64,000 nt of DNA from Candidatus Neptunochlamydia vexilliferae (GTDB lineage Bacteria > Chlamydiota > Chlamydiia > Chlamydiales > Simkaniaceae), in contig NZ_JAAEJV010000005.1 of the NCBI RefSeq assembly GCF_015356785.1, positions 1-64,000 on the forward strand, in the 5' to 3' direction. Position 1 is the stretch's first letter. Each line of letters opens with the position of its first letter. Below the pieces are notes generated by a model. The model worked only from the letters and a program-made list of their open reading frames with translations. It did no database searches and was not told the origin of the DNA. A program made the translations under genes and the position numbers. Positions 32,508-42,538 of this stretch are shown here, one piece after another.

Positions 32508-33881
32508 TTATATTCTACCTGAAATTCTTCCTTTCTTCATAAAGCCGTCATACCGCTTCATCAGTAGATGAGATTCGATCTGCTTCGTCGTGTCGAGGAT
32601 CACCCCTACGAGGATGAGGAGGGAGGTTCCGCCGAAGAAGTAGCTGATCGAAGGATCTACATTTAAAATTTTACCTACCAAGGTGGGTAAGATGGCGATG
32701 AGAGCGAGAAAAATGGCGCCGGCAAGGGTAATCCGGTTCATGGTCGATTCTAAAAATTCTTGTGTGGGGCGACCTTGACGCACTCCAGGGATGAAGGCTC
32801 CATTTTTCTTCATATCGGAGGCTATTTGCTCCGGATGAAACTGTGTTGCTGTCCAAAAGTAGGTGAAAAAGAGGATGAGGAGGACAAATATTGTGGTATA
32901 TACCCAGCTTCCGGGAGAGAGCCACCCCACAACGGAGGCAAGCCAGGTCCCTTTGCTTAAAAACTGGGCGATGGTTGCAGGAAACATCAAAAGGGAGGAG
33001 GCAAAGATGACGGGAATGACTCCTGCATAGTTAATTTTCAGTGGAATATGGGAGGTTCCACCTTGACTTTCTCTTCTCCCCACAACGCGCCTTGCGTATT
33101 GAAGGGGGATCTTTCGGGTTCCTTGAATGATCAAAATGGTTCCTAAAATGATCATGACAAAGACAATCGAAAGAACGACGATCGAGGAAAAGGTCATCTG
33201 CCCTGGCTCTTGAGAGTCTAGGTTAAGCTGCCTGATAATGGTTCCAAGGGTGCGTGGAAGGGAGGAAAGGATTCCAATCGAGATAATAAGGCTGATTCCG
33301 TTTCCTATTCCTCGTTCGGTAATTTGTTCTCCAATCCACATCAAAAAGAGGGTTCCTGTGCTCATCGCTGCCATAACGGTCAGGTAAAAAAGCCAGGGGA
33401 ACCCCATGATCTGGGCACTTAGCATTTGAGGAACGATGATTCCTGGATGGGAAGCGTTGAGGCTAAAGGCATATTTAGCAAGAAGGGCTGACTGAAAAAG
33501 GGCTAATACAATGGTCATCATCCGGATCCCTTTTCCCATTTTCCGCTTTCCTGCTTCTCCGTTTTCTCGCATATCCCTTTGAAGGGAAGGGACCACAGCA
33601 ACGAGGATCTGCATGATGATTGATGCGGAAATATAGGGCATCACCCCAAGGGCAATCACTGTCATCTGGGCAAAGGCGCCCCCTGAAAAGATGTCGACGA
33701 GCTGGAAGAGGTTTTGGCTTCCTCCTGTTAGCTGCCGGAAGACTTGGAAAACCTCATCTCCATTGATTCCAGGGACAGGGATATAAGCTCCAATACGGCA
33801 CACTAAAAGCATTAAGAGCGTGAAGACAATTTTTGTCTTGACTTCTTCGATAGAAAAGATCTTTCTGAATGCTTGAAGCAT
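32508..33881 (-). CDS. secY: Preprotein translocase subunit SecY
   Basis: 457 residues with ten membrane helices. Recognisable regions are [20 protein letters not shown], the plug [20 protein letters not shown], and the cytosolic loop [20 protein letters not shown]. It forms the inner membrane protein-conducting channel with SecE/G. Encoded between rplO and rpsM, as in most spc operons. Confidence 0.97.
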   Translation of the reverse strand: MLQAFRKIFSIEEVKTKIVFTLLMLLVCRIGAYIPVPGINGDEVFQVFRQLTGGSQNLFQLVDIFSGGAFAQMTVIALGVMPYISASIIMQILVAVVPSLQRDMRENGEAGKRKMGKGIRMMTIVLALFQSALLAKYAFSLNASHPGIIVPQMLSAQIMGFPWLFYLTVMAAMSTGTLFLMWIGEQITERGIGNGISLIISIGILSSLPRTLGTIIRQLNLDSQEPGQMTFSSIVVLSIVFVMIILGTILIIQGTRKIPLQYARRVVGRRESQGGTSHIPLKINYAGVIPVIFASSLLMFPATIAQFLSKGTWLASVVGWLSPGSWVYTTIFVLLILFFTYFWTATQFHPEQIASDMKKNGAFIPGVRQGRPTQEFLESTMNRITLAGAIFLALIAILPTLVGKILNVDPSISYFFGGTSLLILVGVILDTTKQIESHLLMKRYDGFMKKGRISGRI

Positions 33882-33892
33882 ATTGGCCTAAC

Positions 33893-34342
33893 TTAAATGC
33901 GCTTAAATTCGATCCCTTGCTTTTCAAGCTTGACGATCGCGTTTTTGGAATACTTGTTTGCTTCAATCACCACTTTTTTGGTGAGCTCGCCATTTCCGAG
34001 AACTTTAAAGCCCCCTTTCATCCGCCGCATGGGGAATCCCTTCTCCATGAGGGTTTCTTTGTTGACGACTTCACCGTCTTCGAAGTAAGCATCGATCCGG
34101 TCTAGATTGATCGAGAAAATGGGCGTTGCAAACTGCTTGTTGGAAAAGCCTCGGTGAGGAAGCTTTTGGAAGAGAGGAAGTTGTCCTCCTTCTTTTCCGC
34201 CACGTCTTTTATAACCAGAACGAGACTTGTCTCCTTTATGGCCACGGCAAGAGGTCTTTCCCATTTTAGAGCCGGGGCCTCTACCTACACGTTTTCTTCG
34301 CTTTGGTTTGCGGTGTGTATCTTTTAGCTGTGATAGTTTCAT
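33893..34342 (-). CDS. rplO: 50S ribosomal protein L15
   Basis: 149 residues. MKLSQLKDTHRKPKRRKRVG with the basic Gly-rich N-terminal tail (GRGPGSKMGKTSCRGHKGDK) that penetrates 23S rRNA. Overlaps rpsE by four bases. rpmD (L30), normally between rpsE and rplO, is missing, as in Chlamydia. Confidence 0.96.
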   Translation of the reverse strand: MKLSQLKDTHRKPKRRKRVGRGPGSKMGKTSCRGHKGDKSRSGYKRRGGKEGGQLPLFQKLPHRGFSNKQFATPIFSINLDRIDAYFEDGEVVNKETLMEKGFPMRRMKGGFKVLGNGELTKKVVIEANKYSKNAIVKLEKQGIEFKRI

Positions 34343-34836
34343 ACGGCAGCTCCTCTTGCTTCGAGTGTCTCTTGTCTGTTTCTCAGCTCACCAAGGGCTT
34401 TGAATGTAGCATGGACTTGGTTCAGCGGGTTGTTACATCCTAAGCTTTTTCCAATCACATCTTTAATACCGCTGACTTCAAGAACAGCGCGCATTTTAGA
34501 TCCTGCAATAATTCCTGTTCCTGGCTTTGCGGGTTTTAAGAGGATCTTGGCTCCATCTTTGTCGCTAATGATTTCATGAGGGATCGAGGTTCCTTCGAGC
34601 TCAAAGGTGAGGATGTTTTTGCGGGCTGCTTCGCCCCCTTTGCGGATCGCATCGGCCACCTCATTGGCTTTGGCAAAGCCTACCCCTACACGCCCATTTC
34701 CATCTCCAACAATAACGAGAGCGGAAAAGCTAAATTTGCGTCCCCCTTTCACTACTTTAGAGCAACGGTTGATGTAGAGAACTTTCTCTTCAAATTCGCT
34801 GTTGAAATCTTCTTCTCTTTTGCCTTTCTTCGCCAT
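34339..34836 (-). CDS. rpsE: 30S ribosomal protein S5
   Basis: 165 residues. The double-stranded RNA-binding-like domain starts EKVLYINRCSKVVKGGRKFS, with VGVGFAKANEVADAIRKGGE and the C-terminal NPLNQVHATFKAL. It helps decoding fidelity and helicase activity at the mRNA entry. Nine bases after rplR. Confidence 0.97.
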   Translation of the reverse strand: MAKKGKREEDFNSEFEEKVLYINRCSKVVKGGRKFSFSALVIVGDGNGRVGVGFAKANEVADAIRKGGEAARKNILTFELEGTSIPHEIISDKDGAKILLKPAKPGTGIIAGSKMRAVLEVSGIKDVIGKSLGCNNPLNQVHATFKALGELRNRQETLEARGAAV

Positions 34837-34844
34837 GAGTGTTC

Positions 34845-35207
34845 CTAAAATTTTATTCCTTTTTCCCGAGCGCCATTTGCAAGCTCAGCGATGATTCCAT
34901 GATATTTAAATCGGCCACGATCAAAGACCACTCGGTCGATGTTTTTTCCTTTAGCAAGCTCTCCGATCTTCTCGCCAACAAGACGGGCTGTTTCTTTGGA
35001 CTTTTTCTTTCCCTTGAGCTCTTTTGCTAGTGTACTGTAGCTAGCAAGGGTGATTCCTTTCTCATCGTCAATCAGTTGAACGCCAATGTGAGTAAGCGTT
35101 TTTGAAACGGAGAGACGGGGACGCTCTGCAGTGCCGCGCAATTTTTTGCGAATGCGAAGGGCCCGTTTTTTTCGGATGGTGGTTCGCTTTTTTAAGTTTA
35201 AATGCAT
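34845..35207 (-). CDS. rplR: 50S ribosomal protein L18
   Basis: 120 residues. Basic N-terminus, LRGTAERPRLSVSKTLTHIG and the final FDRGRFKYHGIIAELANGAR, the 5S rRNA-binding core of L18. Three bases after rplF. Confidence 0.97.
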   Translation of the reverse strand: MHLNLKKRTTIRKKRALRIRKKLRGTAERPRLSVSKTLTHIGVQLIDDEKGITLASYSTLAKELKGKKKSKETARLVGEKIGELAKGKNIDRVVFDRGRFKYHGIIAELANGAREKGIKF

Positions 35208-35210
35208 TTT

Positions 35211-35753
35211 TTAGCTCCCTTTAGCCGATTTACCGGCTTTCTTGCGGACATATTCATCAACGTAGCGCACCCCTTTTCCTTTGTAAGGCTCAGGAGGGCG
35301 TAAAGCACGTACGTTCGCTGCAAACTGACCGACAACTTGTTTGTTTGGTCCAGTCACTTTGATGAGTGTGTTTTTTTCAACGGTCACTTGGAGATCAGCA
35401 GGAATGGCCACCTGTGAAGGGTGGGAAAAACCGAGCTGAAGATCAAGGACATTTCCTTTGACCGCCGCACGATATCCTACCCCAATGAGGCTCAGCTGCT
35501 TTTCAAAGCCGGCGCTGACCCCCACAACAGCATTGTTAATCAGTGAGCGGTGGAGTCCATAATGGGGCTTTTCTAGACCTGCTTTTTCATCAAATAGGAC
35601 ATGAACTTGGTCTTCTTCCACTTTGACAGAAATCCCTAGGGGAAATTCATGCTTCAGGGTTCCTTTTGGACCTTTGACTTCAATGGCCTCTTTTGAAACC
35701 TTAACTTCTACTCCTTTTGGGAGGGGAATGGGTGCTTTACCTAATCGTGACAT
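35211..35753 (-). CDS. rplF: 50S ribosomal protein L6
   Basis: 180 residues. MSRLGKAPIPLPKGVEVKVS, and the C-terminal signature RPPEPYKGKGVRYVDEYVRK with two tandem RNA-binding-like folds. Located at the L7/L12 stalk base near the factor site. Confidence 0.97.
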   Translation of the reverse strand: MSRLGKAPIPLPKGVEVKVSKEAIEVKGPKGTLKHEFPLGISVKVEEDQVHVLFDEKAGLEKPHYGLHRSLINNAVVGVSAGFEKQLSLIGVGYRAAVKGNVLDLQLGFSHPSQVAIPADLQVTVEKNTLIKVTGPNKQVVGQFAANVRALRPPEPYKGKGVRYVDEYVRKKAGKSAKGS

Positions 35754-35773
35754 TTTTCGTTATTTCCTAATTT

Positions 35774-36172
35774 TTACCAAACTAAGCAGAGAAGCTCTCC
35801 ACCTACTTTCATCTCTCGAGCTTTTTCCCCTTCTAAAACTCCTGAGGGAGTAGAAAGGATTGCAATTCCAAGTCCGCTAAAGACTTTTGGGATGTCTTGG
35901 TAGCCGACATATTTTCTTAAGCCAGGCTTAGAGACACGCTTGAGTCCATGGATAATGCTGTTTGTTGATCCTTTTCGGTACTTCAAGAAGACTCGGATCT
36001 GATGTTTTTTTTCATTGATCAGAAGTTGATTCACATATCCTTTTTCTTTAAGGACATCGATCACTGATTGGTTCAACTTGCTAAAGCAAACATCGACATA
36101 TTTATGCTTTGCATCTTTTGCATTGCGAATTCGGGTCAATAAGTCTGCGACTGTATCGGTAATTGCCATCAT
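35774..36172 (-). CDS. rpsH: 30S ribosomal protein S8
   Basis: 132 residues (the second Met, at 36169, is an equally good start). DTVADLLTRIRNAKDAKHKY at the N-terminus and LGIAILSTPSGVLEGEKARE, ending GGELLCLVW, the typical S8 end. Binds helix 21 of 16S rRNA and in many bacteria represses the spc operon. rpsN (S14), usually before it, is absent. Confidence 0.97.
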   Translation of the reverse strand: MMAITDTVADLLTRIRNAKDAKHKYVDVCFSKLNQSVIDVLKEKGYVNQLLINEKKHQIRVFLKYRKGSTNSIIHGLKRVSKPGLRKYVGYQDIPKVFSGLGIAILSTPSGVLEGEKAREMKVGGELLCLVW

Positions 36173-36178
36173 ATCCTC

Positions 36179-36721
36179 TTAATTTTCTTTTCTGTAGGGA
36201 AGTCCTAGCTGGGTGAGCAGCTCTAGACAGTCCTCTTCTTCTGTTGCCGTTGTGACAAAGGTGATGTTCATCCCTTGGTCCCGTTTCACTTCATCAAGGT
36301 TGAGCTCTGGAAACATTTGTTGGTCTGTTAATCCTAGGGAGTAACTTCCTCTACTATCTCCTTTCTTATTGAAACCTCGAAAGTCCCGAATGCGGGGACA
36401 AACGATGTTGCAAAAGCGGTCAAAAAATTCATACATCCGCTTTCCTCTTAGGGTGACCTTGACCCCAATGGCCTGTCCTTCTCGAAGCTTGAAGTTTGCC
36501 ACCGACCTTTTCGCGATTGTAACAATAGGCTTCTGACCAGAGATCAGGGTAAGCTCTTTGACACAATCTTGCAAGACATTTTTGTCTTTGATCGCTTCGG
36601 CAACTCCCATGCTGATAACAATTTTCTTAAGCTCTGGAATCTTTGTCGGGTTTGTGTAAGAGAACTTCTCTTTGAGGGCCTCTTTAATTTCTTCTTGGTA
36701 TCTCTTCTTTAATCTTGACAT
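36179..36721 (-). CDS. rplE: 50S ribosomal protein L5
   Basis: 180 residues. [20 protein letters not shown] and [20 protein letters not shown] are the L5 hallmarks. Binds 5S rRNA and P-site tRNA. Follows rplX after three bases. Confidence 0.97.
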   Translation of the reverse strand: MSRLKKRYQEEIKEALKEKFSYTNPTKIPELKKIVISMGVAEAIKDKNVLQDCVKELTLISGQKPIVTIAKRSVANFKLREGQAIGVKVTLRGKRMYEFFDRFCNIVCPRIRDFRGFNKKGDSRGSYSLGLTDQQMFPELNLDEVKRDQGMNITFVTTATEEEDCLELLTQLGLPYRKEN

Positions 36722-36724
36722 GGT

Positions 36725-37066
36725 TTACGCTTTCACCGGTTTTTTTAGGGTTCGATAACTGACTTCTTTACCGTTATCGAGATAAACAAGCTCTTTAGAT
36801 CCATCTTTGCCAATCTTCACGTTGAGCTTAATCTTTTTTCCTTCGCCATCACAAAGGGCCACGTTGGAGATGTGGATGGGCTTTTCTAAGCTGACGATTT
36901 CAGACTTTTGCCCTTGCTGGCGTGCTTTCATATGTCTTTTTCGGACATTGATCCCTTGCACAAGGATCCGAGAATCTTTCTTGGCGATGACCTCACCTGC
37001 CTTCCCTCGGTCGTTTCCGCTGATAACGAGGACTTTATCACCTTTCTTAATCCATTTTTGTTTCAT
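36725..37066 (-). CDS. rplX: 50S ribosomal protein L24
   Basis: 113 residues. The KOW motif GDKVLVISGNDRGKAGEVIA and the EKPIHISNVALCD segment identify it. It starts 50S assembly by binding the 5' end of 23S rRNA. Confidence 0.97.
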   Translation of the reverse strand: MKQKWIKKGDKVLVISGNDRGKAGEVIAKKDSRILVQGINVRKRHMKARQQGQKSEIVSLEKPIHISNVALCDGEGKKIKLNVKIGKDGSKELVYLDNGKEVSYRTLKKPVKA

Positions 37067-37083
37067 GATTCGCTCTTTCCTCT

Positions 37084-37452
37084 TTAAATCACTTCGGGGG
37101 CCAGTGAGCCAATTTTAATAAACCCTTTTTCGCGTACTTCTCGGGCAACAGAGCCAAAGATACGGGTCCCTTTAGGGTTTTTCTTATCGTCTATAATGAC
37201 ACAACTGTTGTCATAAAACTTTAGCATCGAGCCATCTTTTCGACGGATGTAGTTTTTTGTTCTAACGATGACCGCTTTGACAACATCCCCTTTTTTCACA
37301 TTTCCTTTGGGATCTGCCGCTTTCACCGAACAGACAACAATATCACCGACTCCAGCATAACGCCGTCTTGTTCCGCCAAGGACTTTAAAGCACTTGACCC
37401 GCTTGGCTCCGCTGTTATCTGCTACTTCTAGTTCTGTTTCTTGTTGAATCAT
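37084..37452 (-). CDS. rplN: 50S ribosomal protein L14
   Basis: 122 residues. [20 protein letters not shown] and [20 protein letters not shown] are diagnostic. Sits at the subunit interface (bridges B5/B8) and binds silencing factor RsfS in other bacteria. Confidence 0.97.
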   Translation of the reverse strand: MIQQETELEVADNSGAKRVKCFKVLGGTRRRYAGVGDIVVCSVKAADPKGNVKKGDVVKAVIVRTKNYIRRKDGSMLKFYDNSCVIIDDKKNPKGTRIFGSVAREVREKGFIKIGSLAPEVI

Positions 37453-37469
37453 TCTTCTCTTACCTGTTT

Positions 37470-37718
37470 TTATGAAAGCACATCAATGATTATCCACCGC
37501 TTTAACTTTGAAAGGGGGCGGGTTTCCTGAATGCGGACTTTTTGACCCACTTTGAGCTCTCCTTTCTCGTTATGCGCATAATATTTCTTTCCTCGCTTGA
37601 TCACTTTCTTATAGCGAGGATGGAGGATCGTTCTCTCAACATTGACCACTGCGGTCTTGTCCATTTTTGCTGAGACAACCGTTCCTTCTCTAACTTTTTT
37701 TCTTCCTTGAGCTTCCAT
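37470..37718 (-). CDS. rpsQ: 30S ribosomal protein S17
   Basis: 82 residues. An OB fold with [20 protein letters not shown] and [15 protein letters not shown], typical S17. Primary 16S rRNA 5'-domain binder. Three bases after rpmC. Confidence 0.97.
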   Translation of the reverse strand: MEAQGRKKVREGTVVSAKMDKTAVVNVERTILHPRYKKVIKRGKKYYAHNEKGELKVGQKVRIQETRPLSKLKRWIIIDVLS

Positions 37719-37721
37719 GAT

Positions 37722-37919
37722 CTATCCGTTTTTCTTTTGACGCAAAACAGTAAGGATTCGCGCCCGATCTTTTTTCTTTTCTTTTAATTCGTGGGGTTTT
37801 TCTAGCTTTCTAGAAACCCGGAGCTCACTGGTGAGCTCGAAAATGTCGCGGCAAGTGTCTTCGTACTTCGCCTCAAGCTCTTCGATCGATTGATTTACTA
37901 ACTCTTCTGCTTTTACCAC
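37722..37919 (-). CDS. rpmC: 50S ribosomal protein L29
   Basis: 65 residues forming the two-helix hairpin of L29 (VNQSIEELEAKYEDTCRDIF, LREKKKDRARILTVLRQKK-like end). Lies at the tunnel exit beside L23, a docking site for SRP and trigger factor. Confidence 0.95.
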   Translation of the reverse strand: MVKAEELVNQSIEELEAKYEDTCRDIFELTSELRVSRKLEKPHELKEKKKDRARILTVLRQKKNG

Positions 37920-37931
37920 TTGTCTTTCTCC

Positions 37932-38351
37932 TTAAACTCTTTCTAGCCGTTTTACAAAACGTGTGCGGTAGGGAAGCTTTGCTGCCGCTTTTGCAAGGGC
38001 TTCTCTGGCTTCATCTTCGGATACATTCGCAACTTCAAATAAAATCCTTCCAGGGCGGGCAACGGCGACCCAGTGGTCTGTCCCCCCTTTTCCTTTACCC
38101 ATTCGGGTTTCGGCTGGTTTTTTTGTGATCGGCTTATCGGGGAAAATCCGAATCCACACTTTTCCTCTACGACTAAAGGTTCGGTTAACGGCTACACGGC
38201 AAGCTTCGATCTGCTGGTTCGTAATCCGGCCTCGGTCAAGGATCTGCATTCCGTAGTCGCCAAATTCAATGAACTGTCCAGAGCCAGCTTTTCCGCTCAT
38301 TGAACCTTTCTGTTGCTTACGGTATTTCGGCCGTCCGGGCATTTGTTTCAT
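37932..38351 (-). CDS. rplP: 50S ribosomal protein L16
   Basis: 139 residues. [20 protein letters not shown] near the start and [20 protein letters not shown] in the middle. Contacts the A-site tRNA elbow. An inner Met at 38342 is possible, but the upstream MKQ resembles the usual MLM.. start. Confidence 0.97.
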   Translation of the reverse strand: MKQMPGRPKYRKQQKGSMSGKAGSGQFIEFGDYGMQILDRGRITNQQIEACRVAVNRTFSRRGKVWIRIFPDKPITKKPAETRMGKGKGGTDHWVAVARPGRILFEVANVSEDEAREALAKAAAKLPYRTRFVKRLERV

Positions 38352-38370
38352 TTCAAATTTCTCCTAATTC

Positions 38371-39000
38371 CTATCCGTTTTGCTGACCTTTATTAATCCA
38401 AACTTTGACTCCAATAGAGCCGTAGGTTGTCTCAGAGCGTGCTGTGGCATATTGGATGTTGGCACGCATGGTTTGGAGAGGAATCTGCCCTTCCTTGTAC
38501 CACTCGGTCCGTGCAATTTCTGCGCCACCAATCCGTCCTGAAATCTGAACTTTAATTCCTGCAGCCCCTGCGTCCATCGACGCTTGGATCGCTTTTTTCA
38601 AGACGCGTCTAAAGGCCATCCGTCTTTTGAGTTGTTGGGCAATGGCTTCTGCAACTAACTTGGCGTCGAGGTCAGGACGTTTGATTTCTGCGACTTCGAT
38701 CCAAATGTCTTTGTTAGTAAGTTTCTTAAGATCTTGCTTCATCGCATCGATCTCTGCCCCTTTCTTTCCAATAACAAGACCTGGGCGAGCGGTGTGCAAT
38801 GTCACTTCAATTTTTTCACTCATTCGTTTGATGACGATCTCTGCTGTTCCGACGCAACAAGGTTTTTTCATTAAAAATTCGCGGATCTTTTTGTCTTCAG
38901 CAATGAAGTTTCCACACTCTTGTTTGTTTGCAAACCATACTGACTTCCAATCTTTATTCAGGATTAGTCTAAACCCTGTTGGTGATGTTTTTTGTCCCAT
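38371..39000 (-). CDS. rpsC: 30S ribosomal protein S3
   Basis: 209 residues. N-terminal MGQKTSPTGFRLILNKDWKS, KH domain with GLVIGKKGAEIDAMKQDLKK, C-terminal domain with GIKVQISGRIGGAEIARTEW. Lines the mRNA entry channel. Overall length is normal to slightly short. Confidence 0.97.
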   Translation of the reverse strand: MGQKTSPTGFRLILNKDWKSVWFANKQECGNFIAEDKKIREFLMKKPCCVGTAEIVIKRMSEKIEVTLHTARPGLVIGKKGAEIDAMKQDLKKLTNKDIWIEVAEIKRPDLDAKLVAEAIAQQLKRRMAFRRVLKKAIQASMDAGAAGIKVQISGRIGGAEIARTEWYKEGQIPLQTMRANIQYATARSETTYGSIGVKVWINKGQQNG

Positions 39001-39005
39001 AATGC

Positions 39006-39344
39006 TTAACCTTCCGTTCCAACAATGATTGTAAAGTGACTCATCCGCTTTAAGATGGGTACTTTTCCACCACGGCTTTTCGATTTTGCTCGCTTTAAAG
39101 TCGGCCCTACATCTACACGCACTTCTTTAACCTTGAGATCTCTGCGCTGAACGCTATGAAGCGTCTCGGCGTTGGCAATGGCGCTATCGAGGGTCTTCTT
39201 TAAAAGGCGTCCTCCCTTGAGGTTGCAATAGAGGAGCTGAAGGAGCGCCTCTTCAACACCTTTGCCTCGAATCAGGTCGGCTGCAAGGCGTGCTTTCCTT
39301 GGGCTGATGCGGACATATTTCGTTTTAGCTATCGCTTCTTGCAT
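39006..39344 (-). CDS. rplV: 50S ribosomal protein L22
   Basis: 112 residues. KYVRISPRKARLAADLIRGK at the N-terminus and a C-terminal extended loop with KSKSRGGKVPILKRMSHFTI that reaches into the exit tunnel and is the usual site of macrolide interaction. Confidence 0.97.
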   Translation of the reverse strand: MQEAIAKTKYVRISPRKARLAADLIRGKGVEEALLQLLYCNLKGGRLLKKTLDSAIANAETLHSVQRRDLKVKEVRVDVGPTLKRAKSKSRGGKVPILKRMSHFTIIVGTEG

Positions 39345-39358
39345 TGTCTCACTTTCCT

Positions 39359-39622
39359 TTACTTCTTAACCGGGTGGGTTTTAAAGAGTCTTGTGGGAGA
39401 AAATTCTCCTAACCGGTGACCCACCATATTCTCAGACACAAAGACTGAGATAAATTTTTTTCCATTGTGGACGTCAAACGTATGACCGATCATCTCAGGG
39501 ACGATCATGGAACGTCTCGACCACGTCTTAATTGCTTTTTTAGTCCCCTCTGCAGGTTGCTTGAGGACTTTTTTGATTAGGTGGTGATCCACAAAGGGAC
39601 CTTTTCTTAAGCTTCTACCCAT
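39359..39622 (-). CDS. rpsS: 30S ribosomal protein S19
   Basis: 87 residues. [40 protein letters not shown] and [15 protein letters not shown] are all diagnostic of S19 in the small-subunit head. Abuts rplB with no spacer. Confidence 0.97.
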   Translation of the reverse strand: MGRSLRKGPFVDHHLIKKVLKQPAEGTKKAIKTWSRRSMIVPEMIGHTFDVHNGKKFISVFVSENMVGHRLGEFSPTRLFKTHPVKK

Positions 39623-40465
39623 TTATTTCTTCCTTCGGTCTTTCACAATCAGCTTCTTCGATTTTTTCTTCGAACGGGTGCGGAGCCCTTTTGTCTGCAT
39701 TCCCCATGGTGTCTGGGGGATATAACCGTTATGACGCCCTTCACCACCTCCATGGGGGTGATCAACGGGGTTCATTGCCGTTCCTCGCACTGTCGGACGG
39801 AAACCTTTCCAACGGGTTCTTCCCGCTTTTCCTTCAACACGAAGCGCTCTTTCTGCATTGGAGACCACTCCAAAGGTGGCGCGGCAAGTCTCTCGAACCA
39901 TGCGCACTTCTCCAGAAGGCATCTTCAATGTGGCATAACCTCCACTACGAGCCATGAGCTGCGCTGAAAGGCCTGCTGAACGGACAAGTTTTCCACCTCG
40001 CCCTGGATACATTTCAATATTGTGAATGGTCGAACCAAGGGGCATATCTTTAAGTTGCATCGCGCATCCCGGTTTGAAAGGGGCTTTTTCTCCTGACATG
40101 AGGAGATCGCCTTCCTTGAGCCCTTCAGCAGCAATGATGTAACGCTTTTCCCCATCGCGGTAGTTTAAAAGAGCGATGTGGGCAGACCGGTTTGGATCAT
40201 ACTCAACAGAGGCAACCTTTGCTTCGATCCCATCTTTATCTCTTTTGAAGTCAATCAGGCGGTAAAAGCGCTTGTGTCCTCCACCTCTATGGCGACAAGT
40301 AATGTGACCATGGTGGTTTCTTCCGTTAGTCCGTCTTTTTGGAGCCAAAAGAGACTTTGTCGGTTTTACAGTTGCTCGCTTCCCCTTCACACGGGTTAGC
40401 TGACCGAAGCTAGGAAGAACTAGCTTTCTTTGTCCGGGTGTTGTCGGTCGAAATTTCTTAACCAT
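39623..40465 (-). CDS. rplB: 50S ribosomal protein L2
   Basis: 280 residues. [20 protein letters not shown] in the N-terminal part and [20 protein letters not shown] in the C-terminal part, with the conserved His near the peptidyl transferase centre. Required for subunit joining. Confidence 0.97.
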   Translation of the reverse strand: MVKKFRPTTPGQRKLVLPSFGQLTRVKGKRATVKPTKSLLAPKRRTNGRNHHGHITCRHRGGGHKRFYRLIDFKRDKDGIEAKVASVEYDPNRSAHIALLNYRDGEKRYIIAAEGLKEGDLLMSGEKAPFKPGCAMQLKDMPLGSTIHNIEMYPGRGGKLVRSAGLSAQLMARSGGYATLKMPSGEVRMVRETCRATFGVVSNAERALRVEGKAGRTRWKGFRPTVRGTAMNPVDHPHGGGEGRHNGYIPQTPWGMQTKGLRTRSKKKSKKLIVKDRRKK

Positions 40466-40473
40466 TATCGCTC

Positions 40474-40812
40474 CTAAACCGCTTCATCAATCGTATCCCC
40501 AGCTTCTAGGGTAACGATTGCCTTTTTAAATCCTGCGCGAAAGCCTCTAAAGCCACGAACACGTCGCTTCTTGGGTTTCATGCTGATGGTATTGACTGCT
40601 TTTACTTTAATCTTTTTCTCAACGTAAATCGTCTCGACAGCTTGTGCGATCTCGTTTTTATTCGCATTTTTGTCGACGATAAAGACATACTTGGGGCTTG
40701 TGCACTTGGCAACACATCGGTTGCTATTGGCATGTTGAAGCCCTTCAAGAACGGTTGTCTTTTCGGTCACATGACGGGATTTGATCACATGGTAAGGGTT
40801 TCGCTCTTTCAT
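40474..40812 (-). CDS. rplW: 50S ribosomal protein L23
   Basis: 112 residues. [20 protein letters not shown] at the N-terminus, [20 protein letters not shown], then [20 protein letters not shown]. Exit-tunnel rim protein and docking site for chaperones and SRP. Preceded by an unusual 163-base gap after rplD. Confidence 0.96.
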   Translation of the reverse strand: MKERNPYHVIKSRHVTEKTTVLEGLQHANSNRCVAKCTSPKYVFIVDKNANKNEIAQAVETIYVEKKIKVKAVNTISMKPKKRRVRGFRGFRAGFKKAIVTLEAGDTIDEAV

Positions 40813-40975
40813 GAGGCTATCCGTAAATTATAATATTCTTGATTTTCGATTGATCTTTTAGTGCATTTTTGGAAACTGATTCGAGGACATTGTCCAAGAG
40901 ACAAGGCCGAAGAATCTGTCTTCAAAAAGGTGCAAAAAGCACGAAAAGAAAGGGTATTTGAGTTTGCGGATTGGC
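40813..40975 (-). other. 163-base gene-free gap inside the S10 operon (rplD-rplW)
   Basis: Elsewhere in this operon neighbours overlap or lie within about 25 bases, apart from about 70 before secY's neighbour rpsM. Here 163 bases hold no ORF. On the minus strand a perfect TATAAT (40828-40833) lies 15 bases before the rplW start, but I see no good -35 box. No strong hairpin is seen. Confidence 0.4.
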
Positions 40976-41632
40976 TCATAACTTACCTCCCATCGCGCTA
41001 AGTAGTTTTTCTTGTGCTGTATCGATAACAACCACTTCCTGAGTTCTCATCAGGTCATATCCACTGATATTTTCGATCGGAAGGAATCTTGCTCCAGGGA
41101 TGTTGCGCATGCTGAGGTAAAAATTGACACGCTGTCTCTTGGTTTTTTCTCCCTGATCGCAGAGGAAGAGAACTTTTTTACTCTTAAGCCCTGCCGCATC
41201 GAGGAACTTACAGACCGACTTGGTCTTCGGCTCTTTAAGGGCTTTTAGCTTTAAGAGACGGATATTTCCTTCGGTCACTTTTTGGGCTAATAGATAGTGG
41301 ATGGCTGCCCGTCTTTCTTTTTTGTTAATACGGACATGTTGGTCAAACTTTGGCTTAGGACCAAAGACAATGGCCCCTTTTCGATATTGCGCGGTTTTGA
41401 TACATCCCTGACGGGCACGCCCTGTCCCTTTCTGGGGGTGGGGCTTGCTGTTGGAAAGGGCGATCTCAGAGCGTCCTTTTGTGTTGGCGCTCCACTGCCG
41501 TGCATTTTTTCTAAGGGCAACGATGTAATCTTTGATCAGCTGCTGGTTGACTGAAACATCGAGAAGCTTCTCATCGACGGAGACCTCCTCGACCTCTTTT
41601 CCATCTAAATCATATTTCTTCAGTTTCGCCAC
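40976..41632 (-). CDS. rplD: 50S ribosomal protein L4
   Basis: 218 residues. NARQWSANTKGRSEIALSNS, KPHPQKGTGRARQG and GAIVFGPKPKFDQHVRINKK are diagnostic of the L4 loop that lines the exit tunnel. In many bacteria it also represses the S10 operon. Four bases after rplC. Confidence 0.97.
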   Translation of the reverse strand: MAKLKKYDLDGKEVEEVSVDEKLLDVSVNQQLIKDYIVALRKNARQWSANTKGRSEIALSNSKPHPQKGTGRARQGCIKTAQYRKGAIVFGPKPKFDQHVRINKKERRAAIHYLLAQKVTEGNIRLLKLKALKEPKTKSVCKFLDAAGLKSKKVLFLCDQGEKTKRQRVNFYLSMRNIPGARFLPIENISGYDLMRTQEVVVIDTAQEKLLSAMGGKL

Positions 41633-41636
41633 TATC

Positions 41637-42296
41637 TTATCCTACCTTTTGAAATTTTGTTTTCTTTACCGATTTCCGGATATAAATCAGGCTGTTCTTC
41701 GGCCCTGGAACGGCCCCTTTTACAAGGATCACCTGCTTATCAGCATCAACCCGAATGACCCGAAGGTTTTCTGCTGTCACTTTTTGGGCTCCCATCTGAC
41801 CTGCTTTTCTGATGCCTGGCATGTTGCGACCGGGTGTACTACACATCCCTGTCGATCCTGCTGTTCGGTTAAAGCCCGATCCGTGAGATCCTGGCCCTCC
41901 CCCGAAACCATGCCTTTTGACAACCCCTTGGAATCCTTTTCCTTTTGAGGTTCCGCAGACATCGACAAATTCGGTGTCAGCAAAGTAGTCAACGCCAATC
42001 TCTTGGCCGAGTTGGTACCCTTCGGTATTTTCAATGCGGGATTCTAAAAGGTGGCGGCGTGGCTCCACTTTTGCGCGAGCAAAGTGGCCAACGAGAGGCT
42101 TAGAAAGATTTTTTTTCTTAGTCTCGGGAACTTTGACTGCTCCTAGCTGAACGGCTTTGTAGCCATCTTTGTCCTCATTCTTCACTTGAACGATGACATT
42201 GGGTTCGGCAGCAATCACCGTACAGACAACGAGATTTCCACTCTCATCATAGATACGGGTCATTCCTCTTTTCTTGCCCATGAGCTTTAGTGACAT
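41637..42296 (-). CDS. rplC: 50S ribosomal protein L3
   Basis: 219 residues. MSLKLMGKKRGMTRIYDESG at the start and FQGVVKRHGFGGGPGSHGSG with the glutamine/loop region near the peptidyl transferase centre. First gene of the operon. rpsJ (S10), which precedes it in many bacteria, is absent, as in Chlamydia. Confidence 0.97.
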   Translation of the reverse strand: MSLKLMGKKRGMTRIYDESGNLVVCTVIAAEPNVIVQVKNEDKDGYKAVQLGAVKVPETKKKNLSKPLVGHFARAKVEPRRHLLESRIENTEGYQLGQEIGVDYFADTEFVDVCGTSKGKGFQGVVKRHGFGGGPGSHGSGFNRTAGSTGMCSTPGRNMPGIRKAGQMGAQKVTAENLRVIRVDADKQVILVKGAVPGPKNSLIYIRKSVKKTKFQKVG

Positions 42297-42381
42297 AGTC
42301 TTTCCTTTTTGAGACCCCCATCATAACTGTTTTGAGGCCATCTTTTTTTGCTTTACGCTTTGGAATCCGATCTTTTCTCTT

Positions 42382-42466
42382 CCCCTATAGCTTGAGGCTA
42401 TGGGGTCATCGAAAATCCAAATTCCAAAACAAAACCCCTAAAAACCTGGCTATCAAGCCAGTTGCA
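42382..42466 (-). promoter_or_regulatory. Leader hairpins upstream of the S10 operon
   Basis: Two stems on the rplC-sense strand: AGCCAG/CTGGCT (42446-42461) followed by GTTTTT, which looks like an attenuator. Nearer the gene, CCCCATAGC pairs with GCTATAGGGG (42382-42405) with one bulge. An L4-type feedback leader or a simple attenuator would fit. The rest of the 42297-42537 spacer shows no ORF. Confidence 0.45.
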
Positions 42467-42538
42467 TAGGGATCTTCTTTACACTATTAAGCGAGTAACG
42501 GAGTCATCGAAATCGATACCACGCTACTTATGGTTAAA

